Origin: Paenibacillus sp. FSL W8-0186
GTDB taxonomy: Bacteria; Bacillota; Bacilli; Paenibacillales; Paenibacillaceae
Assembly (NCBI RefSeq): GCF_037969765.1
Contig: NZ_CP150207.1
Span: forward strand, 1,660,001-1,724,000
DNA length: 64,000 bases
Direction of reading: 5' to 3'
Program-made: the position numbers and the translations under genes
Shown here: positions 44,451 through 53,293 of the stretch, in pieces
Layout of the letters: every line of letters starts with the position of its first letter
Position numbering within the stretch: the first letter of the stretch is position 1
Notes under the pieces: generated by a model
What the model was told of the DNA's origin: nothing
The model's input: only the letters and a program-made list of their open reading frames with translations
Databases searched by the model: none

Positions 44451-44636
44451 TGTATCATATTATTACAATATTTGTAAGTGAATGCTCGTACTTTGTCGTA
44501 TTATAATTATTTGTCGAGCCGAGGCAGGAGAGAGCGAATCAGGAGGAGCAGCTTTACATTCCGCCTGTTTTCAATAAAATAAACAACAGAAGCAAGTAAT
44601 TCCAATTTGAATCAGTTAAAGGAGCATACCTATTTG

Positions 44637-46166
44637 ATGACCAAACCGAAGGACAACACATCTCTCATTTTGATCGGCTTGATGCTGGCGATCCTGATGT
44701 CGGCGATGGACAACACGATCGTTACTACGGCTATGGGGACGATTGTGTCGCAGCTTGGCGGCATGGAGCAGTTCGTTTGGGTCACTTCGGCCTATATGGT
44801 TGCCGTAATGGCCGGGACTCCGATTTTTGGCAAGCTGTCCGATATGTATGGGCGCAAGCGTTTTTTTATCTTCGGGATCATTACATTTCTGGGCGGCTCG
44901 GTGCTGTGCGGCATCGCTGGCAGCATTGCGCAGCTGAGCATCTTCCGCGCCATTCAGGGGATTGGCGGCGGAGCGCTGATGCCGATTGCTTTTACGATTA
45001 TATATGACATTTTTCCTCTGGAGAAGCGCGGAAAGATGACCGGCCTTCTCGGCGCGGTGTTTGGAACCTCCAGCATCTTCGGCCCCCTGCTTGGCGCTTA
45101 TATTACAGACACGCTGGGCTGGCACTGGGTGTTCTTCATCAATGTGCCGATCGGCCTGGTCTGTCTCGTCCTCATTATTTTGTTCTATCGCGAATCGCTA
45201 TCCCGTTCCAAGCAGCGCATCGATTGGGGCGGCGCAGCTACACTTGTCGGGGCTGTCGTGTGCCTGATGTTCGCGCTTGAATTGGGCGGTGAAACTTACC
45301 CTTGGGACTCCACGGCCATACTAAGTCTATTCGCCGGATTTGCTGTTTTATTTATCGCTTTTCTGTTCATCGAAACGCGGGCGGAGGAGCCGATTATTTC
45401 ATTTAGCATGTTCAAGAACAGGCTTTACGCCACGAGCAGCGGACTGGCCCTGCTCTACGGCAGCGTGTTCATCGTGGCGACCGTATTCATTCCTATCTAC
45501 GTTCAAGGTGTATTCGGCGGTTCGGCGACGAACTCGGGTCTCATTTTGATGCCGATGATGATCGGCTCGGTCATAGGCAGCATGCTGGGCGGGATGTTAT
45601 CCACGCGGCTGTCCTACCGGACGATCATGACTATTTCCGTCATTTGCTTTGTGAGCGGAATATTCGCCTTAAGCACGATGTCCATCGATACGACCCGTAC
45701 ATTGCTTACGTTGTACAGCATCCTGACCGGGTTCGGAGTCGGTTACTCCTTTTCTGTGCTGAGCATGGCGGCCGTGCATCATTTTGATATGCGCCAGCGC
45801 GGAGCGGCCACGTCCACGAACTCATTCCTGCGGTCGCTAGGCATGACGCTGGGGATCACGATTTTTGGAATCGTGCAGAGAAATCTGGTTGCAGGTGAAA
45901 TGAGGCTGGCATTCGAAGGGATGGGATTGGGTCAAGCCGGGCAGTCGTTCGGGGATATAAGGGAAGTGCTGTCCCCGGAGAAGAGGGGAGAAATTCCGCC
46001 GCCGGTGCTGGAGACAATAACGGAAGCACTCTCCTCATCCATCGCGCATACGTTTATGTGGGCTCTGATTCCTGCTGGATTAGCGGTTCTCGTTGTGTTA
46101 TGCATGCCGAACGACCGTATTTCTCCCAAGGGCAAAAGGGAGGAGCAGCCGCAGCATTCCTCATAG
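44637..46166 (+). CDS. MFS drug exporter, DHA2 family (EmrB/QacA)
   Basis: A 510-residue, 14-helix major facilitator. Motif C-like and DHA2 signatures include LMSAMDNTIVTTAMGTIVSQ (helix 1, acidic residue), FGKLSDMYGRKRFFIFG (motif A) and IGGGALMPIAFTIIYDIFP. It probably exports hydrophobic cations or drugs by proton antiport; the substrate is not inferable. ATG 44637 or TTG 44634 are served by AAAGGAG; a TTG at 44607 is also in frame. The upstream gap of 369 bases otherwise holds the peptidase leader and AT-rich promoter sequence. No regulator gene is adjacent. Confidence 0.93.
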   Translation: MTKPKDNTSLILIGLMLAILMSAMDNTIVTTAMGTIVSQLGGMEQFVWVTSAYMVAVMAGTPIFGKLSDMYGRKRFFIFGIITFLGGSVLCGIAGSIAQLSIFRAIQGIGGGALMPIAFTIIYDIFPLEKRGKMTGLLGAVFGTSSIFGPLLGAYITDTLGWHWVFFINVPIGLVCLVLIILFYRESLSRSKQRIDWGGAATLVGAVVCLMFALELGGETYPWDSTAILSLFAGFAVLFIAFLFIETRAEEPIISFSMFKNRLYATSSGLALLYGSVFIVATVFIPIYVQGVFGGSATNSGLILMPMMIGSVIGSMLGGMLSTRLSYRTIMTISVICFVSGIFALSTMSIDTTRTLLTLYSILTGFGVGYSFSVLSMAAVHHFDMRQRGAATSTNSFLRSLGMTLGITIFGIVQRNLVAGEMRLAFEGMGLGQAGQSFGDIREVLSPEKRGEIPPPVLETITEALSSSIAHTFMWALIPAGLAVLVVLCMPNDRISPKGKREEQPQHSS

Positions 46167-46227
46167 GTACGTTTATTTTGCAGCTTTTTGAGGTATAAAA
46201 AGATTACAACGCGTACGAGGTGATGAC

Positions 46228-46470
46228 ATGGTGGACAAGTCCAAACGTGGTTCTAAGCCCGGTGGCCAGGCAAGAGAGTGGGATCATCCCGAGCAGTACC
46301 CGACGAGCAAGCCAAGCTTGTTTGATATGCATGAGAGCGAGATGCATGTCGACCCGATCCCCGTGGAGGATTTGAGGCTGGAAGTGCGGGAGGAAAGGGA
46401 AAAGGCGGTAACCAAGCATCGGTCTTCAAGCGAAGGCAAGTATCATACCGGCTTTGAGGACGACGAATAG
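46228..46470 (+). CDS. Small hydrophilic protein of unknown function
   Basis: An 80-residue, highly charged protein with no membrane segment or cysteine. GAGGTGATGAC precedes the ATG, and a strong terminator follows within 20 bases, so it is likely real. The N-terminus is basic (KSKRGSKPGGQAREWDHPE), the middle acidic with VDPIPVEDLRLEVREERE. I do not recognise a family; it may be disordered. Confidence 0.7.
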   Translation: MVDKSKRGSKPGGQAREWDHPEQYPTSKPSLFDMHESEMHVDPIPVEDLRLEVREEREKAVTKHRSSSEGKYHTGFEDDE

Positions 46471-46489
46471 CCGTCATGCGGCAAAAAGA

Positions 46490-46526
46490 AAAGGATGGAT
46501 CAGCGGCCCTGATCCATCCTTTGTTG
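46490..46526. terminator. Bidirectional terminator
   Basis: AAAGGATGGATCAG and CTGATCCATCCTTT form a perfect 14-bp stem around CGGCC, serving the small gene and the convergent dehydrogenase gene. Confidence 0.92.
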
Positions 46527-46565
46527 TTGTTAGGCAAAAACCGCAGCAGTTGCTCTAGGCACAGC

Positions 46566-47537
46566 CTACGGGCGCAGCTCCTTGACAAGCTGCGGCGGGA
46601 TTTTGCCGCTGAGGGCGGCGACCAGGTTCTCGGCGGCCAGCATCGCCATGTCGAAGCGCGTCTTGCTCGTTGCCGAGCCGATATGAGGCAGGGTAACGAC
46701 ATTCGGCAGCTTCAATAAAGGGTTGTCCGGAGAAACAGGCTCCTGCTCAAAGACGTCCAGGCCAGCCCCGTAAATGGTCCGCTGCTCCAAAGCCTGGATA
46801 AGCGCCTGCTCATCGACGGTCTGCCCCCGGGAAGCATTGATAAAGATCGCGCTCGGCTTCATTAGCCCGAATTCCCGCTCGCCGATCAGGCGCTGCGTTT
46901 CCGGGGTCAGCGGCGTCATCAGCACGATGAAGTCGGCTTCTTGAAGCAGTTCATCCATGGAGCAATACTTGGCTCCAAGCTCCGATTCGGCAGCGGGCTT
47001 CCGGCTGCGGTTATGGTACAGGACGTCCATTTGGAAGCCCCATTTGGCCCGGCGGGCAACGGCTTCCCCGATGCCGCCCATGCCGATGATTCCCAGCTTC
47101 TTATGATGGACATCCAGGCCGAACAAATCCTGGTTGTTGCCGCGTTTCCATCGGCCATCCTTTACGTAGCGGTCAAGCTCCGCAACCCTGCGGGCGGCAG
47201 CCAGCATCAGGGCGAAGATCAGATCCGCGACCGTCTCGTTGAGAACGTCCGGCGTATTGGTTCCCATGACCCCGCGGGCTTTCATCGCTTCCAGATCGAA
47301 ATGGTTGTAGCCCACGCTCATCGTGCTGACGACCTTCAGCTTTGGCGCATGATCCAGCAGCTCGGCATCGATTTTCCCGCCAAAGGTCAGCAGCCCCTCC
47401 ACATCGGACAGGCTGGCCAGCAAGGCGTCACGCGGGATCAGCTCGGGGCGGTCCCATTTGTCATAGATGCAATGCTCGGCAATATAGTCTTCTACTTCCT
47501 TAGGAACGTTGCGGGCAATGAATACTTTCGGCTTCAA
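46566..47537 (-). CDS. D-2-hydroxyacid dehydrogenase (glyoxylate/hydroxypyruvate reductase type)
   Basis: A 323-residue NAD(P)-dependent dehydrogenase. The nucleotide motif LGIIGMGGIGEAVARRAKWG is at about 148-167; catalytic Arg in INASRGQTVDEQAL, Glu in DVFEQEPV and His in LPHIGSAT. It reduces glyoxylate or hydroxypyruvate, or oxidises D-glycerate; the GyaR/GhrB group fits best. The start is TTG behind GGAGGGGAGAG. Monocistronic, upstream gap of 79 bases to queF on the same strand. Confidence 0.92.
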   Translation of the reverse strand: MKPKVFIARNVPKEVEDYIAEHCIYDKWDRPELIPRDALLASLSDVEGLLTFGGKIDAELLDHAPKLKVVSTMSVGYNHFDLEAMKARGVMGTNTPDVLNETVADLIFALMLAAARRVAELDRYVKDGRWKRGNNQDLFGLDVHHKKLGIIGMGGIGEAVARRAKWGFQMDVLYHNRSRKPAAESELGAKYCSMDELLQEADFIVLMTPLTPETQRLIGEREFGLMKPSAIFINASRGQTVDEQALIQALEQRTIYGAGLDVFEQEPVSPDNPLLKLPNVVTLPHIGSATSKTRFDMAMLAAENLVAALSGKIPPQLVKELRP

Positions 47538-47616
47538 GGCAGTTCTCTCCCCTCCGGAATAGGTTGCAATCGTCTATTTATTTATTGTATCAGATTGCAG
47601 CAGTCTGAACCCTGAT

Positions 47617-48114
47617 TTATCTGTTATCGATTTTCTCCGGATACATATCATGCTGAATCAGGCGCTGCTCGGCCATGGCCTCGTATTTCGTGCCGGGACG
47701 GCCGTAATTGCAGTATGGATCGATAGAAATGCCGCCTCGTGGCGTAAATTTGCCCCAGACCTCAATATATCTCGGATCCATCAGTTTAATCAGATCGTTC
47801 ATAATGATGTTCACGCAGTCCTCATGGAAATCGCCATGGTTGCGGAAGCTGAACAGATACAGCTTCAGGGATTTGCTCTCAACCATTTTGATATCGGGAA
47901 TATAGCTGATATAAATGGTCGCGAAATCGGGCTGTCCCGTAATCGGGCACAGGCTCGTGAATTCCGGGCAGTTGAACTTCACGAAGTAATCGCGGTAGGG
48001 ATGCTTGTTATCGAAGCTTTCAAGAATGCCTGGATCATAGGCAAAAGAGTACTGCACCTTTTGATTGCCAAGCAGTGTTAAATCCTGAAGCTCTTCGTTT
48101 TGTCTTCCAGTCAT
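47617..48114 (-). CDS. queF: NADPH-dependent 7-cyano-7-deazaguanine reductase (QueF)
   Basis: A 165-residue unimodular QueF of the Bacillus type. It reduces the nitrile of preQ0 to the amine of preQ1. The nucleophilic Cys is in [17 protein letters not shown] (about residues 53-69) and [13 protein letters not shown] supplies the conserved His/Glu/Asp. AGGAGG lies 8 bases before the ATG. Last gene of queC-D-E-F; 53 bases separate it from queE. Confidence 0.97.
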   Translation of the reverse strand: MTGRQNEELQDLTLLGNQKVQYSFAYDPGILESFDNKHPYRDYFVKFNCPEFTSLCPITGQPDFATIYISYIPDIKMVESKSLKLYLFSFRNHGDFHEDCVNIIMNDLIKLMDPRYIEVWGKFTPRGGISIDPYCNYGRPGTKYEAMAEQRLIQHDMYPEKIDNR

Positions 48115-48167
48115 GTTTAATTCCTCCTAAGCGGGTTGATTCTTGTTATCAACAATAATAGAGAACG

Positions 48168-48908
48168 CTAGACACCGCGTTTGTTGCCCCATACAAGAGC
48201 ATGAAGCTGGGGCAGTACGCGGACGTCGTTCAGCTCTGGATCAGCGACGACCTGATCGATCAACTGCTCGTATCTCTCTAGAAGGTCGGCGGTATGCTGC
48301 TGAATATCCATTCTTCTGACGTCTGGATTGCCGACCTGCAGGAAAAACGGAATGTCCGGATAGCGGGCATGCACCTTTTTCGCGTAGGCCAGATCCGCCT
48401 CGTCAAAGACGACGACCTTCAGGCTCTGGCTGTAAGGATGATCCCGGTCTGCCAGCCGTGATACAACGTCGTCCAGCGCGCTCCAGTCGGTCGTCATGCC
48501 CGAGCTGGGCGGCTTCGGCGACAGGGTCACCTGGTCGATCTCGGCGAGCCAGTCCTGCCAGCGGGAGCCCTGCGTCTCGACGGCAACGGCAATCCCATTG
48601 TCATGGAGCAGTGTCACCAATGCGCCGAGCCCGCCGAGGAGGGCAGGGTTGCCGCCGGACAGCGTCACATGGGAGAAGCGGCTGCCGCCTAGAGCTTGCA
48701 GCTCGGCATAAATATCCTCGGCCGTCATCGTGCGGATATCATCCTTGGCGCTGCCGTCCCAGGTAAAGGCCGAATCGCACCAGGAGCAGCGGTAGTCGCA
48801 GCCCGCCGTGCGGACGAACATCGTCTTCTGGCCGATGACCATGCCTTCCCCTTGAATCGTTGGCCCGAATATTTCCAGGACGGGAATCGGCTGATGCTGG
48901 TTACTCAC
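48168..48908 (-). CDS. queE: 7-carboxy-7-deazaguanine synthase (QueE)
   Basis: A 246-residue radical SAM enzyme. The cluster motif CDYRCSWC (C-x3-C-x2-C, about 33-40) follows FGPTIQGEGMVIGQ, the QueE N-terminal signature, and LSGGNPALL follows near 80. It converts carboxytetrahydropterin to 7-carboxy-7-deazaguanine. Start GTG 48908 overlaps the queD stop by 8 bases. Confidence 0.96.
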   Translation of the reverse strand: MSNQHQPIPVLEIFGPTIQGEGMVIGQKTMFVRTAGCDYRCSWCDSAFTWDGSAKDDIRTMTAEDIYAELQALGGSRFSHVTLSGGNPALLGGLGALVTLLHDNGIAVAVETQGSRWQDWLAEIDQVTLSPKPPSSGMTTDWSALDDVVSRLADRDHPYSQSLKVVVFDEADLAYAKKVHARYPDIPFFLQVGNPDVRRMDIQQHTADLLERYEQLIDQVVADPELNDVRVLPQLHALVWGNKRGV

Positions 48909-49395
48909 CGTTCATCCACTCCCGTCTCGCTTCGGCATAGCTGGTCGGCGTCTCGTAGAGGCGGACGAATTCCACTCGGGCCTGCAGCTCGGGGGAACGG
49001 TAAGCCTCTTTTTGCAGCGCCTGCTCCATTTGCTCATACAGCCATACGGCCATATTTTCCGCCGTTGTATTCATCAGCGGCAGCGACTCGTTCAGATACT
49101 GGTGATCGAGATACCCTTCGATCTCCTGCTTCCAGATCGTCTTGATCGTGCCGAAGTCTATCGTCAGGCCGAGTTCGTCCGGGATTCCGCTGATTCCGAA
49201 TACGACTTTATAGGTATGACCATGCAAGTTTTTACATTTGCCGTCATATGCATGTAGGTGGTGTGCGGCGTCGAATGTGAACTCTTTGCTCACCAGCACG
49301 CGCCGCTGATGATATCTTAATTTGGAGCGAGGGATGTCCTCGCCAAGCTTCTGCAGCTTATCAACGATGCGAAATTCGCCGGGTATGAAGCTCAT
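48901..49395 (-). CDS. queD: 6-carboxytetrahydropterin synthase (QueD)
   Basis: A 164-residue PTPS-family enzyme making carboxytetrahydropterin from dihydroneopterin triphosphate. Zinc-binding His residues appear in [20 protein letters not shown], which also carries the catalytic Cys; the Glu near [10 protein letters not shown] is conserved. Start at ATG 49395 behind GAGGGGGCGACATC, overlapping the queC stop (ATGA); the longer frame begins inside queC. Confidence 0.96.
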   Translation of the reverse strand: MSFIPGEFRIVDKLQKLGEDIPRSKLRYHQRRVLVSKEFTFDAAHHLHAYDGKCKNLHGHTYKVVFGISGIPDELGLTIDFGTIKTIWKQEIEGYLDHQYLNESLPLMNTTAENMAVWLYEQMEQALQKEAYRSPELQARVEFVRLYETPTSYAEARREWMNGE

Positions 49396-50060
49396 GATGT
49401 CGCCCCCTCTGCTCGCGTCTCGAGATAGGCTTCCATTCCGGCAAGCCTTAGTTTGCAGGCTGGACATTCTCCGCAGCCGTCGCCGATCACGCCGTTATAG
49501 CAGGTGAGCGTACGCTCCCGGATATAGTCGAAGGCGCCAAGCTCGTCGGCAAGCTGCCATGTGGCGGCTTTATCAAGCCACATAAGCGGGGTATGGATGA
49601 CGAAATTATGATCCATGGCCAGGTTAAGCGTAACGTTCAGCGATTTGACGAAGGCGTCCCGGCAATCCGGATAACCGCTGAAATCCGTTTCGCATACGCC
49701 GGTAATGATATGTCTTGCCCCGACTCCTTTGGCGAGGACTGCTGCAAAGCTGAGGAACAGATGGTTCCGTCCTTCTACGAACGTGTTGGGAAGCTCGCCG
49801 TCCTCGTGGACGATGTCCATGTCGTGGCGGGTCAGCGCATTCGGGCTTAATTGTGATAAAAGACCCATATCCAGGAGGTGGAATTTGACCCCGAGCTCTT
49901 CGGCGATTCCGCGGGCACACTCGATTTCCTGCTTGTGGCGCTGGCCGTAATCAAAGGTGACGACTTCGACTTCGCGGAATTGCTTCAAGGCCCAGAACAG
50001 GCAGGTGGTGCTGTCTTGACCGCCGCTGAATACGACGACGGCTTTTTCCTGTTGAAGCAT
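49392..50060 (-). CDS. queC: 7-cyano-7-deazaguanine synthase (QueC)
   Basis: A 222-residue ATP-dependent amidating enzyme that makes preQ0. The PP-loop is [19 protein letters not shown] at the N-terminus; four zinc Cys lie in [19 protein letters not shown] near the C-terminus. Start at ATG 50060 behind GAGAGG; the frame runs 51 bases further without a site. First gene of the que operon, behind a preQ1 riboswitch and terminators. Confidence 0.96.
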   Translation of the reverse strand: MLQQEKAVVVFSGGQDSTTCLFWALKQFREVEVVTFDYGQRHKQEIECARGIAEELGVKFHLLDMGLLSQLSPNALTRHDMDIVHEDGELPNTFVEGRNHLFLSFAAVLAKGVGARHIITGVCETDFSGYPDCRDAFVKSLNVTLNLAMDHNFVIHTPLMWLDKAATWQLADELGAFDYIRERTLTCYNGVIGDGCGECPACKLRLAGMEAYLETRAEGATS

Positions 50061-50151
50061 AAAAAAACCTCTCTTCTTCTGAATTTTGTGAAAGGATGCG
50101 AGGAGCATCATTTACATAGAAGAAAGAGAGTTCTTGAACTGTGACACTATG

Positions 50152-50203
50152 AAAAAACACGCCGTTGGCCCCGATGGGCACGGCAAAAAGGGCGCAACGC
50201 GCC
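50152..50203 (-). terminator. Two tandem terminators downstream of the preQ1 aptamer
   Basis: On the minus strand GGCGC-GTT-GCGCC followed by CTTTTT (50185-50203) comes first, then GCCGT...ACGGC with GTGTTTTTTC (50152-50184). The first overlaps the end of the aptamer and is the probable expression platform. Confidence 0.75.
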
Positions 50204-50204
50204 G

Positions 50205-50239
50205 TTAGTTTTTTATAGAGGGAGTTCGCGAACCTCTCC
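50205..50239 (-). promoter_or_regulatory. preQ1-I riboswitch
   Basis: On the minus strand the sequence runs GAGAGGTTCGCGAACTCCCT, CTATAAAAAACTAA: a 5-bp P1 hairpin and the A-rich pseudoknot tail of class I preQ1 aptamers. It precedes queC by about 145 bases. Binding of preQ1 should favour termination and lower queC-D-E-F expression. Confidence 0.95.
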
Positions 50240-50289
50240 CATGCCTTAGCAGCATGGATCTTCTTCAATTGTGGCTAATGTTCGATGCC

Positions 50290-50298
50290 ATTATAGCA
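50290..50298 (-). promoter_or_regulatory. Extended -10 promoter of the que operon
   Basis: TGCTATAAT on the minus strand is a perfect extended -10 element about 50 bases before the preQ1 aptamer; no good -35 is seen, as is usual for this promoter type. Confidence 0.65.
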
Positions 50299-50411
50299 TA
50301 AATAAAGGGGAAGCTGTTGTTCCAAGAGCTGTCAACTAGTTGTTTTCTCTTATTTACAAGGCGCTGGGGATACAGGATAATAGAATATATTAATTCGTAG
50401 GAGGTTATGTT

Positions 50412-51905
50412 TTGAAGAAAATGAGCAAATGGCTGGCGCTGCCGCTAGTGCTGATGTTAGTTTTTTTGACGGGCTGCCAGGCTGTAGGGGGCTTTGATGT
50501 CAACAAAGCTCTGCAGAAGAGCTTGGAAGTTCAGTCCAGCGAATCCAGACAGAAGGTTTCGGTCGAGGTTGTCCCTGCGGATAACGTGTCCGCGGAAGAC
50601 AAGGAAATTATAGATCTGATCAATTCCATTTCTTTAACGGTTGACCATGCCAAAATCAAGGATGCTTCGACGATGTCGCTGAAGGGCTCGATCGGTTTTT
50701 CCGGCGAGGAGCTTCCATACCATATTTCCATGGACGCCACTAGCATGGCGATCCAAGTTGAAGGGGCACAACAGCCGCTGTACATATCCTTAGAGGATTC
50801 CTCTGACTATCTAGACCTTGAGCAATACAATGAGCAGGTTCAGGAATTTGGGGTTAAGGCTGCTGGCTTCCTGCTGAAGCATATGCCGAACCCTTCCACG
50901 ATTTCTGTGAAAAAAGTGCAGGAGAAAGTCAATGAAGAAACACTCAGTCTGACTCATCTGCATGCCGAAATTCGCGGCGATGAGCTGGTGAAGCTGGCCA
51001 AGCCGCTGCTGACGAATGTTGCGAAGGACGAAGCGGGCTTGAAAGAGCTGATCGGCGCTTTCTATGACGCCATGTATCCGATGCTTAGCGCCCAATTGGG
51101 AACGGACGCTTTTGATGAAGAACCGGCATCCTCCAAAGAGTTCGTCGTAGCCGCCATGTACGGCGTAGTTAAGGAAGCATTGGACGAGATCTTGAAGGAT
51201 TACGACCAGCAGGCTGCCGCTCTGTTTGAAGAATCGCCGGAGCTAAGCACTGTGCTCGGCAAAGATACCGTGCTCACAACGGATCTGTATTTTGACGGCG
51301 ATTTGAACACGCGCAAACAGAACATGGAGCTGACGGTAGCGATCCCTCAAGGTGAAGGCGTGCCTGTCAAAGCGTTTAAGGTGAGCAGCGAAGCCGAAAT
51401 GTGGAATATTGGCGGAGCTGTAGCTGTCGATCAAGTTGACTTAAGCGCAGGCAAGCTGGATCTTGCGGACGAGGAGATCACTCCGGGGCAAATCCTGCGT
51501 AATTTCGAGCCGGGTTCGATCATTTACAAGCTGCTTAAGGACGAGATGCAAATCACTTCCAAATATGTGTTGATCGGTTATCCGGGCGATTACTATGAAG
51601 TGATCAAGAAGAACGGCACCAGCTTCGTGCCGCTCCGCTATATGTCCGCTGAGCTGGACGCAGAGATCAAATGGAACAAGGAAACGAAGACAATTACGAT
51701 CATCGATGATATCACGCAAGCGGAGATTGTGCTGACGGTCGGCTCCAGCCAAGCCAAAGTAGCCGGGCAGGCAGCAGCACTGTCCGAGCCGGCGTTCATC
51801 CATACGGACGGCAAGACGTATGTGCCGCTTCGGTTCATCTCTGAAGCATTGGGAGCGAAGGTGCATGTAGACGAGGATGGCTGGATTACGGTAACGCGCG
51901 ACTAA
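50412..51905 (+). CDS. Lipoprotein with copper-amine-oxidase N-terminal-like domain
   Basis: A 497-residue exported protein. Signal peptide and lipobox LTGC (Cys about 22) are followed by about 370 residues of unassigned mixed sequence. The last 100 residues are the Cu_amine_oxidN1 (stalk-like) module: GTSFVPLRYMSAELDAEIKW and KTYVPLRFISEALGAKVHVD, two repeats typical of Paenibacillaceae surface proteins. This domain is not an oxidase; it is thought to act as a wall or scaffold module. Start is TTG behind TAGGAGG. It stands alone with a strong terminator. Confidence 0.9.
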   Translation: MKKMSKWLALPLVLMLVFLTGCQAVGGFDVNKALQKSLEVQSSESRQKVSVEVVPADNVSAEDKEIIDLINSISLTVDHAKIKDASTMSLKGSIGFSGEELPYHISMDATSMAIQVEGAQQPLYISLEDSSDYLDLEQYNEQVQEFGVKAAGFLLKHMPNPSTISVKKVQEKVNEETLSLTHLHAEIRGDELVKLAKPLLTNVAKDEAGLKELIGAFYDAMYPMLSAQLGTDAFDEEPASSKEFVVAAMYGVVKEALDEILKDYDQQAAALFEESPELSTVLGKDTVLTTDLYFDGDLNTRKQNMELTVAIPQGEGVPVKAFKVSSEAEMWNIGGAVAVDQVDLSAGKLDLADEEITPGQILRNFEPGSIIYKLLKDEMQITSKYVLIGYPGDYYEVIKKNGTSFVPLRYMSAELDAEIKWNKETKTITIIDDITQAEIVLTVGSSQAKVAGQAAALSEPAFIHTDGKTYVPLRFISEALGAKVHVDEDGWITVTRD

Positions 51906-51942
51906 TTGCCAGTCGTCGGCGTGAACCAGATTCAGCAGAGAA

Positions 51943-51991
51943 GAACTGCGGCTTGTTCGGGGAACCGGATAGGCTCGCAGTTCTTTTTTTT
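51943..51991 (+). terminator. Terminator
   Basis: GAACTGCG and CGCAGTTC with a 24-base loop, then eight T residues, 38 bases after the lipoprotein stop. Confidence 0.88.
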
Positions 51992-52019
51992 AGTTAGCAA
52001 ATTGACCGCTATTTAATAA

Positions 52020-52048
52020 TTGACGTACAATAAACCTCCATTTAAGAT
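52020..52048 (+). promoter_or_regulatory. Promoter of the TrpXYZ-like operon
   Basis: TTGACG and TAAGAT with 17-base spacing, leaving a 140-base leader. No T-box or other riboswitch was recognised in the leader. Confidence 0.55.
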
Positions 52049-52194
52049 AGGAATAATACTTTCTTCAAAAAGAGCAGCCCGTCATGATTTGTTGCTTTAA
52101 TACTTTCATCTGTGAAAGCGTTAGCAGGATCATGCTTTCGTGGCCTAAATCTTTATGGGGGTTATCTATTATTGTTTTGAGAGGGGTTATCGGT

Positions 52195-53262
52195 ATGAAA
52201 AAGAAGATTGGAGTATTCATGGTTATTGCCGCTATGCTGATTACGGTGATCGGCTGCGGCAGCAATAATGCCGGAGGCGGCAGCAACACTGGTAATGCGG
52301 CCAACCAAGGCAATGCTGAGGCTGGGGCTCCGGCCGATACGAGCAAGGAAAGCTACAAAGTTGCGATTTCGCAAATCGTCGAGCATCCATCCTTGGACGC
52401 GACTCGCGAAGGGTTCCTCGCTGCGCTGAAAGATGCGGGCATCGTGGAGGGAGAGAACCTGAAGCTCGACTATAACAACGCGCAGGGAGACCCAACCAAT
52501 AACTTAACGATTGCGCAAAAAATTGCCGGAGAGAAATACGATCTCGTACTCGGGATTGCAACTCCTCCTGCTCAAGCTCTTGTAGGCCAGGTTAAGAACT
52601 CGCCGATTTTGTTCGCGAGTGTTACCGATCCACTGGATGCCAAGCTGGTCGATAATCTGGAGAAGCCAGGCGGAAATGTCTCGGGGGCATCTGACACGAA
52701 CCCGGAAGCCATTGTCAAGCTGATGGATTTCATCGCTGAGAACTTCAAGGAAGTAAAAGCGGTTGGCGTCGTGATTAACCAAGGCGAGCCGAATGCCGTG
52801 ATTATGGCGGATCATGCGGAAAAAGCGCTTGAAAAACACGGCATCAAGCTGATCAAAGCGCCGGTAACGAACACCTCTGAAGTGAAGCAGGCGGCAGAAT
52901 CGCTCGTTGGCCGTGCCGATGCACTGTATACGACGCTGGACAATACGGTTGTCGAAGCAGTCAGCACCGTCATTCAAATTGCGAATGAGCATGATATCCC
53001 GTTCTTCTCCAGCGACCGTGATACGGTAGAGAAGGGTGCTTTTGCCACCGTTGGTTTTAAATATTACGATCATGGCTACCAGGTGGGCGAGATGGCCGTT
53101 GAAGTGCTGAAGGAAGGCAAGAAAGTTGGCGACATGCCGGTTACCTTCCCTGACAAGCTGGATCTAATCCTGAACCTCAAGGCAGCCGCCGAGCAAGGAA
53201 TCGAGGTTACCGACGCCATGAAGGACATGGTTAACGACAAGGAGAATAACTTGCTTGAATAG
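52195..53262 (+). CDS. ABC transporter substrate-binding lipoprotein (TrpX-like)
   Basis: A 355-residue ABC_sub_bind (PF04392-type) lipoprotein. The lipobox ITVIGC and a Gly/Asn-rich linker are followed by YKVAISQIVEHPSLDATREG, NAQGDPTNNLTIAQ and LVLGIATPPAQALVGQ, the classic opening of this family. Members of this family bind tryptophan, tyrosine or other small ligands; the true ligand here is unproven. Start is ATG 52195 behind GAGAGGGG, not the frame opening at 52084. First of a three-gene operon. Confidence 0.93.
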   Translation: MKKKIGVFMVIAAMLITVIGCGSNNAGGGSNTGNAANQGNAEAGAPADTSKESYKVAISQIVEHPSLDATREGFLAALKDAGIVEGENLKLDYNNAQGDPTNNLTIAQKIAGEKYDLVLGIATPPAQALVGQVKNSPILFASVTDPLDAKLVDNLEKPGGNVSGASDTNPEAIVKLMDFIAENFKEVKAVGVVINQGEPNAVIMADHAEKALEKHGIKLIKAPVTNTSEVKQAAESLVGRADALYTTLDNTVVEAVSTVIQIANEHDIPFFSSDRDTVEKGAFATVGFKYYDHGYQVGEMAVEVLKEGKKVGDMPVTFPDKLDLILNLKAAAEQGIEVTDAMKDMVNDKENNLLE

Positions 53263-53293
53263 GCTGGTTTCAATCATTTAGGAGGTACTCATC

